A stretch of 64,000 nt of DNA from SKVL01 sp964559575 (lineage in GTDB: Bacteria > Patescibacteriota > Minisyncoccia > Phycocordibacterales > CSBR16-193). A model generated the notes under the pieces. It was not told where the DNA came from. It saw nothing but the letters and a program-made list of their open reading frames with translations, and searched no databases. Each line of letters opens with the position of its first letter. Positions within the stretch are counted from its first letter, which is position 1. Shown piece after piece: positions 26,800 to 33,876 of this stretch. Position numbers and translations under genes: made by a program. The stretch is from positions 7,473 through 71,472 of the forward strand of contig CAZLGQ010000001.1 of assembly GCA_964559575.1 (NCBI GenBank), written 5' to 3'.

Positions 26800-27339
26800 A
26801 TGAAAAAACTTATATTTTTTGGAGACAGTCTATTAGCGAGAATTAACCCTGATATGATAAAAAAAATTGAGGAGAGTATCGGTAGTATTATTATCGATAA
26901 TCATGCAGTGGGAGGATCAACGACAAATGATGCACTGGAAATAATTGAGTCTGTTTCAAAATTGAAAGCTGACTATGTAGTAATATCTTTAGGGACAAAT
27001 GACATACTTAAAGACAATCTGTCCTGTCCTGAATATCTAGAAAACATGATAAAAATAATTTCTGAATTTTCCGAATCAAAAGTGTTCGTGTGGTTAACTC
27101 CTCCCGCCAACGACATAAACGACCCCGAAGGAACAAAAGAGTTTAATGAAAAGATTGGCCAATATTTCGATGGTCTAAAAAATATATGTAAAGATTATAA
27201 CTTTAACTTTATAGACACTTTTTCAGTCTACAAAGATGCGGTTATGCTTGATAATAAATATCACGAAGAAGATGGTATTCATTTAAGTGTTGACGGATAT
27301 AAACTATTTACTGGTTCATTAGTAAAAACTTTTAAATAA
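26800..27339 (+). CDS. SGNH/GDSL hydrolase
   Basis: 179 aa from the ATG at 26800. Block I is FFGDSLLARI (nucleophile Ser), block II is VGGSTTND, block III is SLGTNDIL, and block V is DGIHLSVDGY (catalytic Asp and His). These are esterases or lipases acting on acyl or acetyl esters. There is no signal peptide. An ORF upstream to 26698 exists, but a TATACT box ends 6 bases before the 26800 ATG, giving a leaderless start. The gene stands between tRNA-Asn and a G+C-richer structured stretch; this single-gene insert next to a tRNA could be acquired. Confidence 0.88.
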   Translation: MKKLIFFGDSLLARINPDMIKKIEESIGSIIIDNHAVGGSTTNDALEIIESVSKLKADYVVISLGTNDILKDNLSCPEYLENMIKIISEFSESKVFVWLTPPANDINDPEGTKEFNEKIGQYFDGLKNICKDYNFNFIDTFSVYKDAVMLDNKYHEEDGIHLSVDGYKLFTGSLVKTFK

Positions 27340-27395
27340 GAGGTAGGTTTTGTATTACAACTCCTAGTGAAGAGAGTGAATTTATTTACTATTGT

Positions 27396-27660
27396 CAGGA
27401 TTCGAAAGGTACAGCGATGTTTTTCCGGCAGGAAAAACCGCGAACCAAGGTCGTGAAAATTCAAAAGCGACGGCCTTTGAATTATTCTTAACCGAATCCT
27501 GCCGCTGGAGCAAAAGTCAGTTTAACCCCAATGCGCTAGCGTTGGGGTTTTACTGATCTTTCGCTGAGGTGAAATTTAAAAGACGGAGGCGGTATACAAG
27601 ACGAGCGTAGCGAGGGCCTGTCTAAGAGCTCGGGGTCGCGCTAACACTTAGCCGAAATAA
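27396..27660. other. G+C-richer, highly self-complementary intergenic DNA
   Basis: A gene-free stretch of 396 bases (27340-27735) holds this block, clearly richer in G+C than its surroundings. Arms CAGGATTCG (27396-27404) and CGAATCCTG (27493-27501) enclose two smaller hairpins, GTTTTTCC/GGAAAAAC around 27419-27438 and ATTCAAA/TTTGAAT around 27459-27482. The segment CGGCAGGA (27426-27433) can also pair with TCCTGCCG (27497-27504), so two folds compete. Next comes a long stem at about 27514-27561 built on AACCCCAA/TTGGGGTT. A GAGCGTAGCGAG motif and a CTAAG/CTTAG pair follow up to 27651. No ORF or known RNA family is recognised. Confidence 0.6.
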
Positions 27661-27735
27661 GGAAATTCAATTATAACCCTTATCATATGTGATATTATGT
27701 ATTAAATTCATATTTTGATTAAAAATAAAAAAGCT

Positions 27736-28605
27736 ATGAAAGTATTAATATCTAATACTAAAAAAGTTGAAGAGATCAAAAAGGAAATGCAAAGATCTGG
27801 ACCGGATAAGATCCACGTTCTTTCCGATTTTGATAGAACCCTAACCTACGGAACGACCAACGGAATAAAAACCCCCTCTATTATTTCCATGCTCAGGGAT
27901 GGAAAACACTTAACAGATGATTATGCGGACAAAGCTCATTCTTTATTTAATAAATATCATCCACTTGAATCTGATTTGAACATTCCTTTAAGAGAAAGAA
28001 AAGAATTAATGCAAGAATGGTGGAAAAACCATCATGATCTATTGATTAAATCGGGTCTTAGCAAAAACGATCTTGAAGATACTGTTAAAAATGGACATGT
28101 TAAATTCAGAGAAGGCGTTCCCGAATTTGTTGATCTTTTATATAACAAAAAGATCCCTTTGGTTATTATGTCAGCATGCGGTTGTGGAGAAGCAGTAAAA
28201 ATGTTTTTTCAAAAGATCAAAAAAGATCATTCAAATATATTTTATATTATCAATAAATATCATTGGGATAAAAACGGAAAAGCTCTTTCTGCGAAAGAAC
28301 CGATAATTCATGCTTTAAATAAAGATGAGACGGTGTTGGAGAATTTCCCGAATGTATATAAACATATAAAAGAAAGAAAAAAAGTTATTCTACTGGGAGA
28401 TAGTATTGGAGATATTGATATGATCAAAGGATTTCGTTACGAGAAACTTTTAAAGATCGGGTTTTTAAACAGTGGTTATGAAAGATTAAGAGAAAAATAT
28501 TTAGACAGTTTTGATATAGTTTTAGAGGGAGACAAGGATTTTTATTTCATAAATAAGCTCTTTAAAGAAATAATTTTAAAAAAAAATTTTAAAATCTATA
28601 AATAA
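27736..28605 (+). CDS. UMPH-1 type 5'-nucleotidase (HAD superfamily)
   Basis: 289 aa. HAD motif I is SDFDRTLT, motif II is VIMSACGCGEAV and motif IV is GDSIGDIDMIKGF. The cap (KHLTDDYADKAHSLFNKYHP, EWWKNHHDLL) matches cytosolic 5'-nucleotidase III/UMPH-1, which dephosphorylates pyrimidine nucleoside monophosphates. An in-frame TTG at 27715 would add seven residues; the ATG at 27736 is preferred. The family is mostly eukaryotic, with scattered bacterial members. It lies 5 bases before the DNPH1-like gene, suggesting a nucleotide-salvage pair. Confidence 0.86.
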   Translation: MKVLISNTKKVEEIKKEMQRSGPDKIHVLSDFDRTLTYGTTNGIKTPSIISMLRDGKHLTDDYADKAHSLFNKYHPLESDLNIPLRERKELMQEWWKNHHDLLIKSGLSKNDLEDTVKNGHVKFREGVPEFVDLLYNKKIPLVIMSACGCGEAVKMFFQKIKKDHSNIFYIINKYHWDKNGKALSAKEPIIHALNKDETVLENFPNVYKHIKERKKVILLGDSIGDIDMIKGFRYEKLLKIGFLNSGYERLREKYLDSFDIVLEGDKDFYFINKLFKEIILKKNFKIYK

Positions 28606-28610
28606 ATTTT

Positions 28611-29049
28611 ATGAAAATATATTTTGCAGGATCAATAAGAGGAGGAAGAGAAGATAGAGAAAAATATTTTAAAATAATAGAATACCTTAAAAAACACGGT
28701 GAGGTTCTCTCCGAACATATAGGGTCTGAAAACATAGACCACAAAGGAGAAAAGCTCTCTTCAGAAGAAATATTTAACAGGGATGTAGAATGGATAAAAA
28801 AAGCCGATGTGATCATCGCAGAAGTCTCCACACCCTCTTTAGGTGTTGGCTACGAAATATGCTTTGCAGAAGAATTGAATAAAAAAAATACTCTGTCTTT
28901 TTCAAGAGAACGACAATAAAAAGTTATCTGCGATGATAAGTGGAAATAAAAATATTAAAGTTAAATATTATAAAAATACTAAGGATATTTTTATAACACT
29001 AAACAAATTTTTATCAAATTTAAATCATAAAAACAGTTCAGACACTTAA
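28611..29049 (+). pseudogene. DNPH1/RCL-like nucleoside hydrolase, frameshifted at an A8 tract
   Basis: The first frame gives 102 aa: YFAGSIRGGREDREKY, RDVEWIKKADVIIAEVSTPS and LGVGYEICFAEELNKK are typical of DNPH1, which cleaves 5-hydroxymethyl-dUMP and related deoxynucleotides, and of nucleoside deoxyribosyltransferases. After LNKK the frame ends abruptly in nonsense. One base over, from 28888, an open frame continues ILCLFQENDNKKLSAMISGN and on to a TAA at 29047, exactly the missing C-terminal half. The joint is the run of eight A at 28881-28888; seven would restore a 145 aa protein. It could be a true mutation, an assembly error, or polymerase or ribosome slippage. Confidence 0.85.
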
Positions 29050-29126
29050 GTTTTTAAAAACAAAAATAACTTTTCAAACCATAATAATTTTGTTTATAAA
29101 AGTGATATACTTAATATATAAAACTA

Positions 29127-29132
29127 TATAAT
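29127..29132 (+). promoter_or_regulatory. -10 box (TATAAT) for leaderless proB
   Basis: A perfect TATAAT ends 7 bases before the ATG at 29140, with no ribosome binding site. The predicted mRNA starts at the start codon. Confidence 0.65.
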
Positions 29133-29139
29133 TTTAATA

Positions 29140-30213
29140 ATGTATAACCGTATAGTAATAAAAGTTGGTACCAAGGTACTCTCCAATGATTTTAATAGGC
29201 TTGATCTCACCGTTTTAAAACATTTAGTTAAACAGATCAACTTAATAAAAAATAAAGGAACCGAAGTTGTTTTGGTTACATCAGGTGCTGTAGGAGCCGG
29301 TAGAGATTTAATAAACCTTAAAGATATTGAAAAAATAGCAGAAAAACAGATCCTTTCCTCTATAGGTCAGGTTAAATTAATGAATTTTTATTCAAAATAT
29401 TTTGCAGAGTATGATCAATTATGTGCTCAAGTATTGGCTACCAAAGAAGACTTTAGAGATAGAAAACATTACTTTAATATGAGAACCTGTTTTAATAATC
29501 TATTAAAAAGTGGTGTCATTCCGGTAGTAAATGAAAATGATGTTATAGCTACTACAGAACTTCTCTTTACCGATAACGATGAATTAGCAGGTCTTGTAGC
29601 ATCCTTACTAAACGCTGATGCAGTAATAATTCTTACAAGTGTTGAAGGTTTTCTAACAGGTGACCCTGAAGATCCCAATTCTAAAATCATTTCTGAAATT
29701 GATTTTAATAAAATTAAAAATATTGAAAAATTTATTTCTAACGAAAAAACTACCTTGGGACGTGGAGGTATGCTTACTAAATTTAATATAGCAAAAAAAC
29801 TAACCATTCAGGGTATTACCGTCTTATTTGCTAACGGTAAAAGAAAAAATGTTTTAACTGACATATTTAATAATAAAAAGATCGGAACCAAATTTACTAC
29901 TTCAAAAAAATCATCTTCTATCAAAAGACGTCTTGCTTACTCGGAAGGATTAACCAAAGGAATGGTTAAAATAGACAAACAGGCTGTAAACCTTTTACGT
30001 TCTAAAGAAAACATCATCAGCTTATTGCCTATAGGGGTAATAGATATTCATGGTGATTTTTATAAAGGTGATATTATTGAAATCGTAAGTGAAAAAAAAG
30101 AAAAAATAGGTTTTGGGATAACTCAGTACGATTCTCAAAAAGCCAAAGATCTAATAAAAACTAAAAATAAAAAACCGATCATTCATTATAACTATATGTT
30201 CATTAATATTTAG
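29140..30213 (+). CDS. proB: Glutamate 5-kinase with PUA domain
   Basis: 357 aa. The amino-acid-kinase domain covers residues about 1-250 (RIVIKVGTKVLSND, LVTSGAVGAGRDL, VNENDVIATTELLFTDNDELAG, GRGGMLTKFNIAKKL). The C-terminal PUA domain covers about 265-355 (LLPIGVIDIHGDFYKGDIIEI). ProB phosphorylates glutamate, the first step to proline. Its partner ProA is not in the window, and ProB stands alone between a broken nucleoside hydrolase gene and the zinc-ribbon unit. Its product is unstable without ProA, so proA must lie elsewhere or the kinase has another role. Confidence 0.95.
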   Translation: MYNRIVIKVGTKVLSNDFNRLDLTVLKHLVKQINLIKNKGTEVVLVTSGAVGAGRDLINLKDIEKIAEKQILSSIGQVKLMNFYSKYFAEYDQLCAQVLATKEDFRDRKHYFNMRTCFNNLLKSGVIPVVNENDVIATTELLFTDNDELAGLVASLLNADAVIILTSVEGFLTGDPEDPNSKIISEIDFNKIKNIEKFISNEKTTLGRGGMLTKFNIAKKLTIQGITVLFANGKRKNVLTDIFNNKKIGTKFTTSKKSSSIKRRLAYSEGLTKGMVKIDKQAVNLLRSKENIISLLPIGVIDIHGDFYKGDIIEIVSEKKEKIGFGITQYDSQKAKDLIKTKNKKPIIHYNYMFINI

Positions 30214-30252
30214 AATATATCTAAATATTAAATTAATTTTATTTAAAAAATT

Positions 30253-30278
30253 AAAGGGGAGTTTAAAACCTCCCCTTT
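30253..30278 (-). terminator. Rho-independent terminator of the zinc-ribbon operon
   Basis: AAAGGGGAG (30253-30261) pairs perfectly with CTCCCCTTT (30270-30278). On the minus strand the stem is followed by AATTTTTT. It ends unit A, the two zinc-ribbon genes. Confidence 0.85.
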
Positions 30279-30304
30279 ATGATCGTTCCGATCGACATAA
30301 CTAA

Positions 30305-30568
30305 TCAGTCCCTCCAAGGAGAGTCCTTTTCTAAGGCCTCCTTTTGGCGCTTTGCTTGCTCATTCAAGCACAAAGCACAACTGATTTTCACGTCTATTGG
30401 AACGCGTTGGTCGTCGGTTGCCCCGAGGACAACTCCACACTTCTCGCATTTCAAAGTGCGTTTTTGCCCGTTCAGGCAATCAGAACAAATGACCGAGATG
30501 TTTTCTGGTACTCGCTCATCTGCTGTGGCGGCGAAAATACCGTCGCAGCTAATGCATACCAAAATCAC
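30305..30568 (-). CDS. Double zinc-ribbon protein
   Basis: 87 aa with two tandem copies of one module. The first runs from CISC (C5, C8) to CSDC (C28, C31). The second runs from CEKC (C41, C44) to CALC (C64, C67). Both share a GVV/GIF-xA-T-DxRVP core, so it arose by internal duplication. The tail is charged. The start is GTG at 30568, with AGGAGG 8 bases upstream, a strong Shine-Dalgarno that most genes here lack. No family is recognised. Nucleic-acid or protein binding is plausible. Confidence 0.8.
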   Translation of the reverse strand: MILVCISCDGIFAATADERVPENISVICSDCLNGQKRTLKCEKCGVVLGATDDQRVPIDVKISCALCLNEQAKRQKEALEKDSPWRD

Positions 30569-30622
30569 CTTAAACCCCTCCTAGGTTATAGACAACGACC
30601 CTAAAGCCGAGGTCTATCTGGG

Positions 30623-30811
30623 TTAGTAGCGTCCTCCTACGACACTATCCATTTGAGACACGCAATGGTGCCCCTTTTCATCCTGATTCAGTGCAAACAC
30701 CACCTTCACAGAGGTACCTTGCAACTGACGGCATTTGTGGCAGACTATGATCTTAACGACCCAATAGTCACGTGAATCATAAACCCTGCCACACTGAGCG
30801 CATCTAACCAT
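30623..30811 (-). CDS. Single zinc-ribbon protein
   Basis: 62 aa. Cysteine pairs CAQC (C4, C7) and CHKC (C24, C27) form one zinc ribbon; the C-terminal third is unstructured. It is the first gene of unit A, and its leader (GTTGT..., TAACC-AGGA, AAGGT) resembles the leader of the downstream double zinc-ribbon gene. This suggests the two arose by tandem duplication including the translation signals. A purine-rich AGGAAAGG precedes the ATG. No function can be assigned. Confidence 0.78.
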   Translation of the reverse strand: MVRCAQCGRVYDSRDYWVVKIIVCHKCRQLQGTSVKVVFALNQDEKGHHCVSQMDSVVGGRY

Positions 30812-30846
30812 AACCTTATCCTTTCCTGGTTATCAAGGAACAACAC

Positions 30847-30911
30847 GAGGGAAACATTCCCCCCGATCAGTTAAACAATTAATCTAACCAATCGGGGAAA
30901 ATGATTTCCTC
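30847..30911 (-). promoter_or_regulatory. Leader stem-loop of the zinc-ribbon operon
   Basis: A long imperfect inverted repeat: CCCCGAT (30861-30867) with ATCGGGG (30891-30897), extended outward by CATT/AATG and GAGG/CCTC pairs to 30847 and 30911. It lies between the promoter and the first start codon, so it belongs to the 5' leader. No T-run follows, so it is not a simple terminator. Confidence 0.55.
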
Positions 30912-30927
30912 AACTAAAATTTTTGCC

Positions 30928-30956
30928 ATTAAACCAGATTTAATAACAAATGTAAA
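30928..30956 (-). promoter_or_regulatory. Sigma70-type promoter of the zinc-ribbon operon
   Basis: TTTACA (-35, 30951-30956) and TTTAAT (-10, 30928-30933) on the minus strand, separated by exactly 17 bases. Confidence 0.5.
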
Positions 30957-30990
30957 TACTAACGACTATATTAATAATAATATAGAAAAA

Positions 30991-31677
30991 TTAAAAATAT
31001 TTATTTATAAAATCTTCAGCCTTTTTTAAATCAATTGGAGTAGTTATTTGTAACCAAAAACGACTAAATACCGGAGTAATCGTTTTTTTGTTTGCCAATT
31101 GAAGAAGAGTTTGAGGTAACCCCCACTCTTCTTTACCACTTAACTTTTGCTGAGTACAAGAAAATATTTGATCAGTCATAGAATAAAGTCCGGTATTTAA
31201 ATAACCGGTAACACCACCATGATCATTACCTTCTTTTATTTCTTTTATTCGATTAAATTCATCAAAAACTACTTTTCCACCAGAGTATAAATTATTAACT
31301 TTAGATATCCCAATAGAAAAAGAATGTTCTGTACAAGACCTTATATCAGAAGGATGATAAATATCATCACCCATCATAACTAAAAAATGTTCATTTAAAA
31401 TATCCTTAGCTTGCCACAATGCATCAGCAGTACCTAAAAAATCAGACTGTTCTACATAACGCAATGGTATACCTTTATAAACTTTCCCTAAATATTGATA
31501 AATATCAGACTTTCTGTAACCAACTACTAAAATTACTTCTTTTATTTTTTCCGGTAAAAAGTCTAATTTATACTCTAACAACGTTTTATTTTTGATCTTT
31601 AAAAGTGGTTTAGGAGTTAACTCAGTATGATTTCCCATTCTAATTCCTCTACCAGCTGCTAGAATAACTACTTGCAT
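30991..31677 (-). CDS. Sugar-phosphate nucleotidyltransferase
   Basis: 228 aa from the ATG at 31677. The N-terminal signature is MQVVILAAGRGIRMG, followed by TPKPLLKI with the active-site lysine, GTADALWQA and LVMMGDDIYH (metal Asp). Such enzymes make NDP-sugars from sugar-1-phosphates and NTPs; the sugar is not readable. It lacks the left-handed beta-helix of GlmU. The frame extends upstream to 31701 but begins with a hydrophobic stretch unlike the family. Divergent from the D-Ala-D-Ala dipeptidase across a perfect palindrome. Confidence 0.9.
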   Translation of the reverse strand: MQVVILAAGRGIRMGNHTELTPKPLLKIKNKTLLEYKLDFLPEKIKEVILVVGYRKSDIYQYLGKVYKGIPLRYVEQSDFLGTADALWQAKDILNEHFLVMMGDDIYHPSDIRSCTEHSFSIGISKVNNLYSGGKVVFDEFNRIKEIKEGNDHGGVTGYLNTGLYSMTDQIFSCTQQKLSGKEEWGLPQTLLQLANKKTITPVFSRFWLQITTPIDLKKAEDFINKYF

Positions 31678-31695
31678 AAATAATAAGTAAAATAA

Positions 31696-31730
31696 TATCA
31701 CAATATTTTTTTAAAAAAAATATTGTGATA
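31696..31730. repeat. Perfect inverted repeat between divergent genes
   Basis: TATCACAATA (31696-31705) and TATTGTGATA (31721-31730) flank a T7/A8 run, making two 17-base perfectly complementary arms. It lies in the 80-base gap between two divergent start codons, where it could be an operator serving both promoters. Confidence 0.7.
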
Positions 31731-31757
31731 ATATTACTTTGTAATATTTAAATAAAA

Positions 31758-32408
31758 ATGAAACTTATACCGGATAAAGAAATAATTAAAATACCTATAA
31801 AAGATAACAAAGAAAAACTTGTTCATGTTAGAAAATACGTTCCAAATATAGTTATCAGACCAGGTTTATATATAAAAAAAGAAGGAAATAGTACCTGCAA
31901 AAAAGCCTGTTTAATAAGAGAAAGTGTTGGAAAACGTTTAAAGGTAGCTCAAGATTTACTACCTAAAGAATACAGGTTAATGCTTAGATGTGGATACAGA
32001 CCCATATCACTACAAAAAAAACACTATATAGAAGAACGTAATCGCTTAAAAAAGAAAAATCCATCCTGGAGTAAAGAAAAACTAAACACAGAAATGGATA
32101 TGCGTATTGCTCCATTGTATATAGTACCTCCGCACCCTACAGGTAGCGCAGTTGATATAACCATAATTGATAATAAATACCACCAACTTGATATGGGTAC
32201 TAAATTAGGAGAATTTAACAAAGAAAAAACATTTACTTATTCCAAAAATATTTCTAACCTAGCAAAAGAAAATAGAAAACTTTTAATAAATGTTATGGAA
32301 AAAGCAGGTTTTGTTAATTATCCAACCGAATGGTGGCATTGGTCGTATGGAGATAGATACTGGGCTGCCGTAAAAAAAGAAAAAATTTCTATATACGATA
32401 AGATATAA
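31758..32408 (+). CDS. VanX/DdpX-like D-alanyl-D-alanine dipeptidase
   Basis: 216 aa. The zinc site of the M15D family is intact: PHPTGSAVDI (His and Asp of the SxHxxGxAxD-type motif), EWWHWSYGDRYW near the C-terminus (catalytic Glu and third zinc His), and RCGYRPISLQ upstream. It cleaves D-Ala-D-Ala, either to recycle wall precursors or to use D-Ala. No signal peptide, so cytoplasmic. No vanHA or vanRS partners are nearby, so glycopeptide resistance is not implied. A TAATAT box lies 10 bases before the ATG. Confidence 0.9.
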   Translation: MKLIPDKEIIKIPIKDNKEKLVHVRKYVPNIVIRPGLYIKKEGNSTCKKACLIRESVGKRLKVAQDLLPKEYRLMLRCGYRPISLQKKHYIEERNRLKKKNPSWSKEKLNTEMDMRIAPLYIVPPHPTGSAVDITIIDNKYHQLDMGTKLGEFNKEKTFTYSKNISNLAKENRKLLINVMEKAGFVNYPTEWWHWSYGDRYWAAVKKEKISIYDKI

Positions 32409-32410
32409 CA

Positions 32411-32442
32411 AAAGAGCGTCCTAGCTTTTAACTAAAACGCTC
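32411..32442 (-). terminator. Rho-independent terminator after the ATP-grasp gene
   Basis: GAGCG (32414-32418) pairs with CGCTC (32438-32442), extended by the CCTAG/CTAAA region. On the minus strand TTTTGTTAT follows. It may also end the convergent dipeptidase transcript. Confidence 0.7.
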
Positions 32443-32467
32443 CTTTAGCCTTTTTAGGGCTTTTGAG

Positions 32468-33712
32468 TCAAACAAAGTCGAGTCTTTTCCGTACCTCTTT
32501 GACAACCGCTTTCGCTTCTTCTCGAGAATTGATGGACAGTCCGGTAACATCAATGCCACCGTGATAGAGCACACCGGGATTGGTTATGACCGCAAAAGGT
32601 TCTTGAGTCGATGGAACCAAAATCTCTTTCAGTTCACCAAACAGCTCTTTAAACCCTAAGCTTTTCCCGGTTGAAATGTGTTCATGCCAAAAGTGGTAAC
32701 CGAAAGATCCGGGGTTACGGATCTTCGCCAATCGTTTTGACATCTCATAGATAAAAACTATTGCGCCTTTCCTGGGATTGAAATCAGTCCAGTAGACGTT
32801 TCCAGTTTCATCTATAAGAATATCACAACAGAAATAACCTTTGGCACCGGATCTCTGAAGATAAGGAACAAGTTTGGTTTCCAGATCTGTTCTGATCCTA
32901 CTCTCTATCTCTCTGGTAAGCCTAGTTGGAAAGGCTGTACCGGAATAAGACAGATTAGTGGATAGTTGATCAAAGATACCTATATCCAAAAACTTCCCAT
33001 CTTCAGTGATCTCCCAATGAACACAGACTTCATCAACGATCTTGACCATCTGCTCTACGATGAAGGGGCTGCACATCCCTTCAACTGTTGGCATTTTTGC
33101 CACAAGATCTTCATAAGATGAGATCTGATGCAATCCACCCAGATCTACACCACCCGTACCTCTTGAGGATTTCAGAAGAAAACCATTTCCATTCTTACCT
33201 GTAAGGAATGACTTGGTTACCTTGAGAAGTTCTTCCGGATCCTTACCACCCACCCAAGGGGCGGTTTTTAATCCCAGTTCTTCACAAAGCAACTTAAAGT
33301 TATACTTACAGGCAAAAGGAATGGATACCTCAAAGTTACAGTAAGGAGGAATCCCCAGAATTGAAGAAAGATAACGTTCACTTTCTTCTATCCAGAAAAA
33401 CTCCAATCGGGCAGATCGACCATTAATGGACCCCAGAATCTCATCCTGAACTTCTTGCTTGGAGATTACCAAATCGGCTAAAGTAAGATCTCTATCAAAC
33501 GGACCAGCTACGATCATTCTCGGTAATGTAAAACCGAGATCCTGCCAATAGGCAAGATAATCAGAATCGATCGGTTTGGTAGTGACCACTACATGACCAT
33601 CTCCAACTTGGCACAGTCCGCCACGTTGATCAAAATCTTGCTCCATCTCAATACCTCGAAAGAGACTATTGCTCTGAGTCTCGATCATAACACGAGTTTT
33701 TTCGCCTTTCAT
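32468..33712 (-). CDS. ATP-grasp ligase (amino acid or peptide ligase type)
   Basis: 414 aa. Residues about 1-130 form a pre-ATP-grasp domain. The ATP-grasp core follows: FLLKSSRGTGGVDLGG (178-193), the FIVEQMV adenine-binding segment near 217, CCDILIDETGN and YWTDFNPRKG (metal residues D310 and N312). Members join a carboxylate to an amine by an acyl-phosphate, as in LysX, RimK or the PGM1 peptide ligases; the closest subgroup is uncertain. AGGAGG precedes the ATG at 33712. The gene is G+C-richer than its neighbours and has its own promoter, leader hairpin and terminator (unit B). Confidence 0.85.
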   Translation of the reverse strand: MKGEKTRVMIETQSNSLFRGIEMEQDFDQRGGLCQVGDGHVVVTTKPIDSDYLAYWQDLGFTLPRMIVAGPFDRDLTLADLVISKQEVQDEILGSINGRSARLEFFWIEESERYLSSILGIPPYCNFEVSIPFACKYNFKLLCEELGLKTAPWVGGKDPEELLKVTKSFLTGKNGNGFLLKSSRGTGGVDLGGLHQISSYEDLVAKMPTVEGMCSPFIVEQMVKIVDEVCVHWEITEDGKFLDIGIFDQLSTNLSYSGTAFPTRLTREIESRIRTDLETKLVPYLQRSGAKGYFCCDILIDETGNVYWTDFNPRKGAIVFIYEMSKRLAKIRNPGSFGYHFWHEHISTGKSLGFKELFGELKEILVPSTQEPFAVITNPGVLYHGGIDVTGLSINSREEAKAVVKEVRKRLDFV

Positions 33713-33768
33713 GTCTATCCTCCTCTTTCTTCAATGTTTGACCTGAAAAGAACAACAACGGCCTTATT

Positions 33769-33817
33769 CCAAGACCGTAGATATACATAAGTTATTTATA
33801 TGTATCTACGATCTTGG
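33769..33817 (-). promoter_or_regulatory. Long leader hairpin of the ATP-grasp gene
   Basis: CCAAGA (33769-33774) pairs with TCTTGG (33812-33817), and CGTAGATA (33776-33783) with TATCTACG (33803-33810), enclosing an A+T-rich loop. It lies between the promoter at 33848-33876 and the start codon at 33712, so it is transcribed into the 5' leader. No T-run follows. Confidence 0.6.
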
Positions 33818-33847
33818 ATATTGACATTTTATAAATATTATTTCTTA

Positions 33848-33876
33848 AACATACAAACTTTATTTAATTAAGTCAA
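33848..33876 (-). promoter_or_regulatory. Sigma70-type promoter of the ATP-grasp gene
   Basis: TTGACT (33871-33876) and TATGTT (33848-33853) on the minus strand with a 17-base spacer. The -35 box overlaps the stop codon region of the upstream M20 peptidase gene. Confidence 0.65.

Noticed and set aside
27361..27515. tmRNA (ssrA) candidate: a GGATTCG-like start, GCGAACCAAGG and a CGAATCCTGCC-type end
   Set aside because: The span is only about 150 bases, no acceptor-stem pairing of the two ends was found, there is no T arm with GGTTCGA, no tag reading frame with a stop pair and no CCA.
26590..27735. Integron gene cassette with an attC site
   Set aside because: A RYYYAAC-like GTTTAAC occurs at 27520, but no properly spaced GTTRRRY partner was found, and there is no integrase in the window.
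31758..32408. Vancomycin resistance locus
   Set aside because: A VanX-like dipeptidase alone is common; there is no vanH, vanA-type ligase or two-component system next to it. The ATP-grasp gene at 32468 is not a D-Ala-D-Lac ligase by its motifs.
30305..33712. LysW/ArgW carrier-protein pathway made of zinc-ribbon protein, ATP-grasp ligase and M20 hydrolase
   Set aside because: The zinc-ribbon proteins lack the C-terminal EDWGE-type Glu tail needed as attachment point, and no LysY or LysJ homologue is present.
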